Shown: positions 11,486 to 22,948 of the stretch, piece by piece
How positions within the stretch are numbered: the first letter of the stretch is position 1
Layout: each line of letters starts with the position of its first letter
From: Rhizophlyctis rosea
Lineage: Eukaryota; Chytridiomycota; Chytridiomycetes; Rhizophlyctidales; Rhizophlyctidaceae
Length of the DNA stretch: 64,000 nucleotides
Direction of reading: 5' to 3'
NCBI GenBank assembly: GCA_027596075.1
Contig: JADGJC010000173.1
Span: forward strand, 1-64,000
Program-made: the position numbers and the translations under genes
Notes under the pieces: model-generated
What the model was told of the DNA's origin: nothing
Database searches by the model: none
Seen by the model: the letters and a program-made list of their open reading frames with translations, nothing else

Positions 11486-12074
11486 TTTTGGTGTTGGAGG
11501 TGTTACGGGAGAAGGGACTGCGTGGAGCCTTTAATAGGGAAGACATTTGTATGAACAGCGTCAGCTGATACCTGTCTTTGAGAGCGCAACACTCATGCCA
11601 AAGTTGCCGTAGTAGCACTAAGGCACCTTACCTGAATATTTGAATACGAAAGCCCGTTCACAATGCCCTCACGTCGACACTGATATCGAAATGCGGTTCC
11701 TCCGTGAAGAACCCTTCCTCCAACTAGATAGAGGTAGTACGCGGGATATATGGGGTGTCGTTTACCTGTCAAGTGTATGCAGGTGTGTAAGGGGAAGGTG
11801 CCAAGATGGGGTAACGTGGAGAAGCAACCCTGGAGCAAAGCTGGACGAGATGAGACCAACACCACATTCGAATCACACACTGGTTGTTACTCCAGCCGGC
11901 TTCCCAATCCATCACACCCGATCGACCCAGCGCCATCAGATAAGCTCGAAGTCCAACTCCCCCCATCTTCCAGGATTCTCCCTTCAACTACATCACTTTC
12001 AAAATAAGCAACGGCACCCTTCCCAAACAATAGATCACGTACCCACGGACGCCATACTACCAAACCCCTTGTAA
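11486..12074. promoter_or_regulatory. Divergent intergenic region, PAP2 / GDPase
   Basis: 589 bases separate the two start codons, which point away from each other, so both promoters must lie here or overlap. A 144-codon plus-strand frame (11640-12074) has no domain and is probably chance or leader sequence. No TATA element stands out. Confidence 0.4.
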
Positions 12075-14170
12075 ATGCCGGCATCGCCAAAACTGCATAG
12101 GAGAACTCCCTCTCTAAACTCACTGCCCTACACAAACAACATGAGTCCTTCCCCGCCCCGATCTCACAACCACTTCTCAACCTGGAACCCCCTTACGTGG
12201 TCTTATCCAAGACTCATCGTCTCTTTAATGGGCGTTCTGGTCTTTGGCTGGCTAATAGTTGATATTGAGTTTCTGAGACAGGGTTTAGGTCGTTTGCCTG
12301 GTGGTGAGTTCTTCTTGCCAGATTGGCAATCTTGCAGGGAGAAGAGGGGGAGGAGGGGAGGGGGGAGGCCGCAAGGGGAAGCACTGCAAGGGGGGAGGTC
12401 GCAAGTGCCAGATGCGCTTTGGGGTGGGGGGGTGGGGGGGTTCAGGATGGAAGGGAGGAAGGGGAAAGGGGGGAGAGGCTGCAAGGGGACAGGCTGCATG
12501 GGGGAGGCCGCAGAGGGGAAGGCCGCAAGTGCCTTGGGCAATGATGTCTGCTTGTTTGAGTCAAGAATGCTGGGCTTGGGAAGCTGTCTCAACTTTCACA
12601 TGCTATGATGCCGGCCACTGTTTGCCCAGCAAGATTAACATTTGAACACTGTATATGTGTCGGAAGCGAAAGGGAAAGGGAATGTGGACATACATATTTC
12701 TCCACAATCCTCAGACAATCTAATCTTCCACAACTGTCATCCACAGTATCGTTACCCACCACTCACACTCCACCATCATCCTCCGCTCTCTCCTCCACAA
12801 AATCCTGCACTCCATACCCCGGCCGCCCCAGTAAACAATACGCCCTCATGCTCGACGCCGGCTCCTCCGGCTCCCGCATCCACATCTACTCCTTCACATA
12901 CTGCGACTCTCCCTCACCCAAACTAGAACACGAAGACTTCATGCAACTTAAACCGGGACTCTCATCCGACACCTTCAAAACTCCTCGCGAGGCTGCGAAC
13001 TCTTTAGATCCCTTGATGAAGCTAGCGTTGGAGAAGGTGCCGAAGGAGTTTCAGAAATGTACGCCAGTGGCGCTGAAGGCTACGGCTGGGTTGCGGATGA
13101 AGGAGCCGGCTGGGGAGAAAATTATACAGGAGGTTAGACAGAAGTTGGAGAAGGAGTATCCTTTCCACGTTGTTGAGAACGGCGTGGGGATCATGGCGGG
13201 GAGTGATGAAGGTACGTCCATCGAATTGGTATCATTATGCGTCCCCCCAAAATCCGCCATATGTTGCCGAATCATCAACATCAGGCTCATCGCACGTGTC
13301 CTGTGTCTCTTCGCTTTAGGAGTCTACGCCTGGATAACAGTAAACTACCTCCTCTCCCGCCTCTCCCCCACCCACCGCCACCCCACCGCCGCAATAATGG
13401 ACCTAGGAGGCGGCTCCACCCAAATTGTTTTTGAACCCGCCCCGGGCTCAAAACTCGAACCGGGAGATCACCTCTACACCCTTACATTCGAAGGCCAGAA
13501 CTACACGCTGTACCAACACTCGTACGACGGGTACGGTCTTAATGCGGCGCGAAAACGGATTAAGAAAGCGGGCGCGGGCGAGGGGAAGACGCAGCCTTGT
13601 TATGCGGTTGGACATTCGGAGGAGTATTTGGATGATGATGGGAAGGGGGTGACGCATTGGAAGGGGGCTGGTGGGGGCTTTCCGGTTTGTCATAAGTTTA
13701 TTAGTGGGGAGTTGTTTGATAAGACGGGTGTTTGTAGTGTGGGGCCGTGTAGTTTTGCGGGGGTGTATCAACCTTCGTTGGCTCAAACATTTGCCGATAA
13801 CGATATATACGCTTTTTCGTACTTTTACGACAAGTACGCCGAACCTTTTAACGCTCTTTCGGAAAAAGGGTTCACGGTTGGACAGATTCGGAAAGCAGCT
13901 GAGGATGTATGTGCTGGTAAAGTGAAGGCGGAGGACTTTCATTTAGATCATGCTAGTGAGGATGCGTTGAAGCTTTTTGAGGATCCGGATTGGTGTACGG
14001 ATTTGGGGTTTATCTATGGGTTGCTGAGTGTGGGGTATGAGTTGGGGGATGAGAGGAAGTTGATGACGGCGAAGAAGATCAACGGGGTGGAGACGGGGTG
14101 GTGTTTGGGGGCTGCGTTGGATTTGGTGGAGAGGGCTGTGGGGAGTGGGGGGTTGACGTGTTTGGCTTAG
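12075..14170 (+). CDS. GDA1: Golgi guanosine diphosphatase (GDA1/CD39 apyrase)
   Basis: Hydrolyses GDP to GMP in the Golgi lumen, driving exchange of GDP-sugars for glycosylation. Exons 12075-12303, 12747-13211 and 13320-14170 (514 aa) join in phase. A short cytosolic tail, one signal-anchor helix (residues about 45-65) and a Ser/Thr/Pro stem precede the catalytic domain. All apyrase regions are visible: ACR1 LMLDAGSSGSR (about 109-119), ACR2 ATAGLRM, ACR3 GSDEGVYAW with the catalytic Glu, completed by splicing, ACR4 MDLGGGSTQIVFE and ACR5 near GFIYGLLSVGYE. Paired luminal cysteines are present. The second intron (108 nt) is a multiple of three without a stop, so an unspliced reading stays open and gives a false insertion between SDEG and VYAW. 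The first intron holds G-rich repeats. Confidence 0.93.
12335..12535 (+). repeat. G-rich tandem repeats in GDPase intron 1
   Basis: Degenerate repeats of the type ggggaggccgcaaggggaa occur several times between 12335 and 12535 inside the 443-nt first intron, along with G runs of 6-7. On the transcribed RNA these could form G-quadruplexes. Confidence 0.8.
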
Positions 14171-17100
14171 AGGTGGGGAGGGGGAGAGGTGTATGTAGAA
14201 TTCTGTATGTAGAGTAATATGTAAGCGGACTGTTTTTTGGCTAGTTGCTGATTGAGGAGACGGAGGATGTCATTGGATGGGAATGAGTGGATGAGCATAG
14301 CACATCGTACACCGTCGACCACCTCGACGATATGATATCCCGGACGGTCGATTTGCTTTTTCTTTTCTCGCTCCCTTAATTTTCTTGCTTTCCTGGAGTG
14401 GCAATGTCCATCATGGACCAAATACCGCATTTCGGCAAATGCAACCACCCCTTTTATCGTGGCCTGTGGGTGGGCCATCAAGCGGATAAGTATCTTCTAG
14501 TCGAAAGCCTGTGCACCGAGTCTGTAAGCTCTATCAACTTTTTTTCCCCTTGCACTGGATCATCGGATAAGTAACCCGTGTCGACTTTGTTTGCGTGCTG
14601 TGTGGGATTACAAGTGTGCTTTAGTTGTTGTGAGTACTGCAATAGAGGTGTTTAACCCGTTAAAAGCATCCAAACCTGCACGCGGCAGGTAGATGACATG
14701 AGAATATAGGTCGATTCTGCACGTCCTTTTTTGCTTTTGATGGTGCACAGTTCGCGTTGAATGTTTCTCGCTTCATTGAATGACCAACGCAACTTACTGT
14801 GCTCATGTTCACTTGAAAGTAGCAGGACTTGACGGACGTGAAATCTGATGAGCAGCCATCACACGGAAGGCAAATGTGCCCACCCCTTTCCCCGTTGTCC
14901 AAAGAAACCAATGGCAATGGCTTTTTTTGCCATTCCATTCTTGCGCATTGTTCTACCTTCCTCAACAGCAATCATGCTGTGTTCTACCTTTCTCGACACC
15001 ATCCTGCTCAATCTTTTGAGTCGAAGGAAGATGGCAACAGGAAGGAAGAGAAGTAAAAGAAGGATCGAGTCACAGGCATGACCGGGTGGTCCTGAGTTGG
15101 TAGACCTGCTCCTGGTAAATGAGTCCATGATTCTTCTGTAGCAATAAGCAAATTTGGTGATGCTGGAAACGGCGCCTGCTGACCACGCATTGAACTCATC
15201 TATCAGACATCCGATCATCTGCCCCAAGGTCTCCAACCAACAGCGGCGACAGACCAAAGAAAAAAGGGTCCAGAAATTTTGGTATGGTCAGAAGTGACTT
15301 GGTGAGTCTGAGATCGGGTTGAAAAATCCTTACCGCTTCCATATTTGACTATATATGTATGATAGTTGTAGAAGTCTCAAAGGTTGCGGAGGGAATCAAA
15401 AACTTTGGCTCGCCGTCGGTCTTCACGCTGCGGAACCATTCCAAACGGTGTGCAACGCCTTAAATATGCCTGGCGACCACAACAATTCCTTCAGGAAAAC
15501 CGGATGCTGATTTTTTTGTCTTCAAATGATTATGATGCAGCCATGCTGCGATGAGATGAACGCCATGAAACGTGAGCTTTGGACGTGTCGATTGATGTAC
15601 GAGATAATGGAAGGGCTGGCCCGTCCATCTTGCACTATCTTGCAGATGGATGGCACGAGCAATTTCCAAAGCTTGTGTACGTTTTCCTTTTTGTTTTTGG
15701 TTTTGGTTTTTGAAGACGACCGGCAGTGTCGCAACCACGCCACAAGCCATAAAATGGAGACGATGCAAATGTGTGACATAAAACTTCATTCTATTCATTG
15801 CTCCACGCCTACGAGGTAACTTTCAGAGATATGTCCATACATTTGAGCACACAGATAGAAGAATGTCACCCAGTTGCGCTTGCCGGCTTGAGAAACACAT
15901 AATTCGAGGAGAGCTGCATCTGTCGCAAAATTCCATCCACACGCACCATCGTACAATCATCGAGCTCTGAAGCACAGTCAAACTGGAAATGGAGTTGTTC
16001 GGCTCGAGAGTTGATCAGTGTTATCAATAGGTTTCATCGAGTGATGTCCAAAGAGGATGCATGTGGTTGTCTGAAGGCAAGATCACGATTATATGGAGTA
16101 CATGATTCAGAAGTTTCGTCAAGAGTTGACCAAAGTGCTAATTCCACCACTCATCCGTCATCGATTACATTTGCGACCCGTTTACCAAGACCTGTTCTTC
16201 CATCAACCTCGAAGCTTCTCCATGGGCAAAAACAGTGCCATAACGAAATCTCGCCTCATTATTCAGTGAGTCCCATTAAAACATCCCAGTCATACCATAC
16301 ACAGCTCAAGATAACTTCGCGATGCAGTACTAAACATTTGAACGTAGTGATAACTAAGTAATTCATGGTCTCAGGGAGGGCAGCAACATATGCATCCTGA
16401 AATGGAATTAGTCATCGCGCTCCCGAGTCAGATATCGCCCTTACCGAGAGTCCCCGCTCTTCAAGTGCGTATGTTTGTCACACTTTCGAGCAATTTATTT
16501 TTGTCATCAAAGGAATCTAAGTCAAGGGGATTGGTGGCCGGCCATGAACTTGTTGAGATGATTCCTGATCAATGTGGAGGCACCAGTAAAAAGGAGCCTA
16601 ACTTCCTTATCAAATCACCGGTATGGTCGTGCCAACTATGGGTGGTCGGGACTTGCTTCACGGAGCACGCTTCTCATGACAAGTTTACTGCATTTTGCCG
16701 GCCGTTGATTGACGACGTCAAATTGACATGGACCGGCCTGTCACCAATCTGAGCTTAGGCACCGCATGGTGGTACCTGGAGGACGTCCCCGCCTCCCCTT
16801 CTCACTTCAAATCCAATCGTTATTCGATGTTTATGGAAGATATGTCTGCGCTTGATCCTCGGCTCGCTTACATTTGCTGAAATTTGCTTGTTATGAGATA
16901 GCTCATACGGCCGTTCTTTGATGATTTTGTTGAAGATTCAAATGTAAGTTTCGGCTGTAGTATTCATAATTTTGTGCTGATCCCCGTCTTGCTCAGAAAC
17001 CTTCCTTTACTTGCAAGACCAACTCACGTAAAGCGTCTCGGTTTCATAGTCTGCCGCGTTTTGCGGGCACCACTATTCCTTTGCTCCGCTTTAATCCAAT

Positions 17101-20100
17101 CTTTGGGAGCCACGCTGGAATGCTGTGGGAAAGACGCTCAATTCGTGGGCTGTTACATCCGTTTGATTTCATTGTTCAGGAAAACTTGGAAAGCCGACGC
17201 GATAACACAATGGCAACCGCCGGGGACAACATCATTGGACATGGCCGACAGCGTGACACCACTCTGTGGGTGGAACTGCCGCCTTTGGCATTCGATTACA
17301 ACCGCTCTGTTTCAGAACCCGCAAGCCCTTGCTCACTTCCTTCCACTCCGTTAACACCTGAACTCTCCCCCGCCGCGTCGGATCCGGAACATCCGCTTTT
17401 TCCTGATGCCTTCCTGACGTGTCAAATGACCTGCAAGTGGCACGTGGAATTCGTGAAACTCGCGCATCTTTGTGATGAAGACCAATGCAGTCAACGAATG
17501 CTTCTCGCTTCGCTGATTTCCTATTTAGAAAGTAAATGGAGCTCAGTGGCATCGTTGTGGTCTGATTTTGATGAACGGATCTGCGACATGCAGCCGTCAA
17601 TTGGACGCTTTGCATACCGACTGTCCATATCGACAATGCCAATCACGAGTGCCTTCTTCCGTTTTTCCCATTTTCGTGACAGGCCATGGCTCTGCATGGT
17701 CCCACTTGACTGCCTGTGAAATACGAAGAAGTGGACAATATGCTTTGGATTTTGCCTTAGGTAAAATCGAGGCTCACGTCGTTCGCTTTTGCTGAAAAGT
17801 CGCGCTCTCCTCCCCATACATCTTAGTACTCGGGTTTGGAGTTTCATCATGTAAAGTTGTGCTCCAATGCAATGTTGTTTCTACTGGAAGCTAATCACGC
17901 ATTCAGCTGTCAGTGTCTGTGCTGCTGCACCTGTGGTGAAATTTTCCTTTTTCCGACCATTTGGAAACAAAGGAGACCAAGTAAACCTCAAGCAGCGCCT
18001 AGCATGTATGGGAAGTAATGAAAATGAAAAGATGTGCTCCACTTCTGTCAGGCGTGTTGCACGTGTCCTTGAAAGTCTTTTGTGGTAATCCATTGATTGC
18101 AAAGGATATTGCGCAAACTCATCATTGAAGGCGACAAATTACACCGTATTCTTGCGTTGTCTTTGCAGCCATTCGCGGATTGAAGGTGTGTAATATAACA
18201 CGAAAGAAAGATCGCAATATAAGACCGTCCCTCTGAACACGGAGGTAATGAAATTGTACAAGTCATATATCATGGTACTGGGCCAGGTAGTCCTGGCAAA
18301 ATCATCACAGCAGATGCCGGCAGTGTATGCTATGAAGACCATGCCCTCTCAATGCAGGTGAAAGAAAGAGGACATGTGAACAAAGAGAAACCAATGATGC
18401 ACGAATCTGCATACTGGTTGCAAGTGAGAGGATGTTCACCCCATTTATCAGATAGGCAATCATGCATTTTCACGCTTGGATCGGTGCAGTCCCTCTGAGA
18501 TGAAGTGGACAGACCTGATCTGCAAAAGTGAACATGCATTCCAGACCATCAACGAAGTGTCCGATTGCCGTACCGAAGACGCATAGATAGCGAAGAGCTT
18601 GTCACTCACGATTCGTCTTCGACAGAATCTGTTTCGGGCTGCTTTGAGGGTACAAATAGGTACACCACTCATCCCACATGTGCTATTCAGTGCGATACTT
18701 GCGATGCAACACTTGTATGGATGAAAAACGAAAAATTCCATCCCTCCCAAGAAAGAAGGTCACTCGCGATCAAACTGCAATGCGTGATGACGTTGAATAG
18801 TATTTTATCCGGAGGCATCATCCGACTCTTGCGCGCATCGTTGAACGATACGAAAGTATCTTGAGCACCGAATCGAATCTCATTTTGAATATGACATCAG
18901 AATCCTTATCTCCATTCACACCCGTCAACTTTGCAGATGTTGAAGTCTGCACTGGGTGAGATGGGGTCAAATGGAATTACGCGCACGTCCGACAGTTTGT
19001 GTGCACATCTCTAGAATGGAAGCGCATCTTCTACCGTTGAATGGCCTTTTTTTCGGCGCTTGAACGACAACAGGCAGACCTCTAGAACCATTGAGCAAAA
19101 TAATCTGCACATCCTTTCAAGATCCTTGGCAAGCATAACGAGATTTCCCGGTTGTACGAAAGGCCCATTTCAACATTGTATGCAAATAGTCCCATATCTG
19201 TTTTGTTTGCTGTGACCGTTAAGAACAAACCACGGCAAGAACAGCCGACTTCCAGTTGTTGTCCGATACACTTAATCTTTATGGTATGTAAGGCAGAACC
19301 CTGTGTTTTTGCAGTCGACATCAAAACTTTAGCAACATACCCAAAGATATCGATAGAACCCATCCCCACTTAATTGAATGCTTGACTGCACCGAAAGTCC
19401 GAAAGTACATAGCGTCCGTCCAATGGAACGAAAGTCAAAAAGTGAATCCCTATGAACGTGACCCGGAAGTGGTCAGACAGAACACTTTGCGTACTCAGAG
19501 TGCCATCAACAGCTTTGAAACCTTGCTTGAACCTTCTTTTTCAAGGTCTGACCAAGCAACGAGACATATCGTTTTGGAGCCCTTGTGGGCGATGTCATTC
19601 CGTCACACTGGCACACTTCATCTATCAATTTGGCGATCACTGTTCCGAGGTGGGTGCAGCAGAACTAATAATGCGATTCAACAGAAGGAAACAAGAGCGA
19701 AAAAATAATTGGATCAATGGTCTGCTCCTATTACGGTGAAGAGGGCACGTCTAAACATGTACATATATGGATTGCATACATGTATGTTGTTACAGGATAT
19801 GATTCCAAATTCAGATGATTGTCAGATGAGTGGTGGCATAGACTGACCGAGTGGCAAAAATGATTCTCATGAGATTGTTGTGGAGCTATGGTCTTTACTG
19901 CGGTCAGTGGATACTCACCGAGTCACCACTTTGGCTCGCATCTTTGCCAGATACTGAATGGAAGAAGGACAACATTGTCTTGCTCCGTCGTATCCGCGAA
20001 AGCATTACAGCTCATCAACTGTAAACCGTAACGAATACGGCATACAGCCAAGTTAACAAGAACGGATCTAGGAAATATCGTCATCATGTCGCTGACTCTC

Positions 20101-21888
20101 AAGTTCGTCGCAGTTTGAGCTGCACACAAATCATTTCGCCGGTGGAAGCAGGTTCTCTTTTTTACATTTTTGACCCCAAGTTGACCCCTTGACTCGCGAG
20201 GTGCACAGAGGGGTCGGCGTCATATGTTTGCTCACGCACCTTTCTCGTCTGAAACCACAGGACAGTCCTGAAGTGACTTAAACATCTCGTCCATGGACAG
20301 CTGAAAGTGTAGTTGGGATCGAGCTTACCAAGCTAGTGCCAAAAGCTCAACTCGGAAAACAAAAGGGAGCGATCGCTGGGGGAATTGGGTGCGAGTGTGT
20401 AATGGTAAACTCGTCATTTTGGAAGCGCTTGGAAAGTGCAAAATTGACACCCTGTCTGCAACTTCAAGTTCATTCCCAATGAAACCATGACTCAAGATGC
20501 ATGGAAGATGCCTTTTGCACCACGAACAGCTTCCACCTTCCATCTGACACTCATGGCACAGAAATAGATACATCTCCACAAAGACAGCGCTAAATCTGAA
20601 AGGATTGAGCGTGTCTCCTGATGATAGTATTCAGACGAACAGTCCGCCAAAAAAAAAACGTCCATGCGTCACCAGACCTCGGCTGGTGGTGTGTGCCAAA
20701 CCACTGAAACGAGTATTTTGAAAGCACACGACATGACGTAGTCAATGCAGACACTCATACTATCGACGTGTCCATGGGGGGAATTTGTCGAAGAGGACTG
20801 GCAAAACTGTTACAAGATTGGAGCATCTACAACATGTAAGTAAACATCTACCGACTGGGAAGATGATGTGAGTTCGTCATCGGGAGGAGCTTCAATTTTG
20901 TCTCAGCAAGTCCGCACTCCGACGGAAAGAAATTAAATCGTTGCAACATATTGCTACTTTAAATGCCAGCAGTTACAGCAGTGTCTCGGGTGCCCATTGC
21001 TCGGCAACCAGTTGAAATCGTCTGCCAAGTTTCATACAACTGCTTTGTTCGGAACTCATTTTTAGCCAATTTTTCAGGATCTCCGACACAGAAAAGGAAG
21101 TGCTAGAGTCATCGCTAAAGAGTGTGTAGGACCTTGGCAGATCCGGCGCATAAGTGCAACAGATAAGGTTCGGTTTTGAACGCAATTGCCCATATTAATC
21201 ATATTGCGCAAGAAAAGATCAAGAAAGTAATTCACCATGTAGGTATTGAACTTATTGGGAAAACGTCGCTGGCTGTAAGCATTTACTGACGCTGTCGCGT
21301 TCCAGCGCTATGGATGTGCCTTAATGGGCTGACTTCTTCCATGCTACCGCCGTGACGAAGAGCAAACCCCCATTGAAATCACCAAAAGGAAAGGAAGGCG
21401 GCGTCTAATGGGAACTTACCAACCTATGGGGTTGATCGTTCCAACCATCGTATGTGGACATCTCTTATGCTGCTGAAAAAATATGCAGAGCTCTGACCTG
21501 CTCATCCTCGGGAAGGATTACATGCAAGCATTCTTCTTGGACGCCTTGATTCCGCAACAATGATAAAACACCGCTCTTTTACCGCTCTGATCAATATTTA
21601 TAGCCTATGCGTTCCACATCTGCTAGTGCCCAACACTTTCCAGCCACTGCGCAAATTGAAGGATGGACGAAAAACAACAAAGCGTACCACCGATTTTGTG
21701 CCCATGTTTGTCGTTCCTACAAGCGTCATCTGACAAAAAAAGATTCGACTCATCTGTTCAAGCGATCCGTCACAAATGTAGGTATATTTGCCAACAGTCT
21801 CGTGTTCAAGGAAAATGTAAACAAAGCTCCAACCGAAGTCTCATCTTCTTACTCCATAGTTTCCACCCCATCAACTCCATCAGCCCAC
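14171..21888. other. 7.7-kb gene-poor region
   Basis: No gene with a recognisable domain or a coherent exon chain over 7.7 kb. Short frames occur on both strands without consistent overlap. The only stretch with protein-like composition is at 17210-17720, listed separately. I see no transposase, reverse transcriptase, tRNA or array of repeats; the sequence may be old decayed DNA or hold non-coding RNA that I cannot detect. Confidence 0.5.
17210..17719 (+). CDS. Possible hypothetical protein, Ser/Pro-rich start
   Basis: From ATG 17210 an open frame of 169 codons begins MATAGDNIIGHGRQRD, followed by a Ser/Pro-rich stretch (PASPCSLPSTPLTPELSP) that looks more like real disordered protein than chance. 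The rest has no known domain, and the opposite strand is open over part of it. It could be the first exon of a gene whose other exons I cannot find, or a chance frame. Function unknown. Confidence 0.25.
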   Translation: MATAGDNIIGHGRQRDTTLWVELPPLAFDYNRSVSEPASPCSLPSTPLTPELSPAASDPEHPLFPDAFLTCQMTCKWHVEFVKLAHLCDEDQCSQRMLLASLISYLESKWSSVASLWSDFDERICDMQPSIGRFAYRLSISTMPITSAFFRFSHFRDRPWLCMVPLDCL

Positions 21889-22650
21889 TTATTTCTTCTT
21901 CTTCCCCTTCTTCTTCCCGCCTGCCATCACCCCACTCTCCCTCTCCTCCTTCTCCTTCACCGCCGCCTTTGCCAAATCCTGCACCTCCTTACTAATTGTA
22001 CTCCTACTCGCGGCCGCCATAACGGCCACATTCGGATCCTCCTGCCTCAGTCTCATCTCACACCCGTCCAGTATCTTCGCTACAGCCACGAGCAATTGAA
22101 GGCGGGTGCGGATTGTTGGGTGGGTGGGTTGCTTTGTGGTGGGGTCGCGGAGTTGGACGCGGACGCGGCCGAAGACTAATGGGTCGGCGGGGTGCCGGGT
22201 TTGGCCTTCGAGGACGGTGGGGAAACCGAGGGTGCGGCAGGCTTCTGCCATGTAAATTGCTGTTGGGGCGGGGTGGGAGAGGGGTTTTGGGATGCGGCGG
22301 CCGTGGGATTTTGAGCGGGTTGCGTCGATGTAAATTGGGTAAAGGCAGGTCCAGCTTTCATAGTGAGTTTGGTCAGTATTTGGCGTTCGAGAACCAATTC
22401 AGCGGGCTTTCAATTGCGCTCACTTCTTCGTCAACTCCTTGAACTCCCTCTGCTGCTTCTCCCGCATGGCCAGGTACTCCTGCATCTGCGCTTCGTCCAT
22501 CGCTGCGGGGTTGAAGTTGGCTGGGTTAAAGGGTGCGGATGCGGGTTTTGCGGCCGAGGACCTGGCGAGTGCCGGAGTGACGTCCGGCAGGTCAAAGTCC
22601 ATGTTATCTATGTCGTCGTCGTCGACTTCCACTATTGAGGGTCTGGACAT
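21889..22650 (-). CDS. SRP19: Signal recognition particle 19-kDa subunit
   Basis: SRP19 binds the tips of helices 6 and 8 of SRP RNA and lets SRP54 assemble, for targeting secretory proteins to the ER. Exons 22650-22424 and 22354-21889 (230 aa); splicing restores KELTKN-WTCLYPIYIDATRSK. The family core is clear: WTCLYPIYID, HGRRIPK, a helix with MAEACRTLGF, and the second RNA-binding strand GRVRVQLRDP. An acidic and Ala/Pro-rich N-terminal extension (about 75 aa) and a Lys-rich tail (GKKKGKKKK type) frame the domain; such a basic tail is common in fungal and animal SRP19. The ATG at 22650 (MSRPSIVEV) was chosen because it begins the acidic extension; the upstream frame has no better start. 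Head-to-head with VTA1, 298 bases apart. Confidence 0.92.
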
Positions 22651-22948
22651 CTTTGCTATATGAGTTTCGTGAATATATACTGATAAAAAGTGCAATGTTC
22701 AGCGTTCTTTGCTGGTGTTAAGTTGGTCGGCCGTTTGGCAGCAACGAGGGGGCGGCGAATTGGGAATACTGTGTGGCTTGCACGGGCTTGACTAATCTGC
22801 CCATAACTGGCAGTTGACATACAAGCCATGACCCGTGAAGCATGTCATCCCTTGCCCGAATAAGTCACCCCAAAAGTTCACAAACTTTCCCACGCTCAAC
22901 TCCATCCGCAATCTCACCCAACCAATACCCTCATAACACTACGTGATA
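22651..22948. promoter_or_regulatory. Shared divergent promoter, SRP19 / VTA1
   Basis: 298 bases between opposite start codons. No TATA box is evident. Short, so regulation of both genes must overlap here. Confidence 0.5.

Noticed and set aside
11640..12074. 144-codon plus frame upstream of the GDPase
   Set aside because: No domain or splice link; lies in the divergent promoter region and is overlapped by minus frames.
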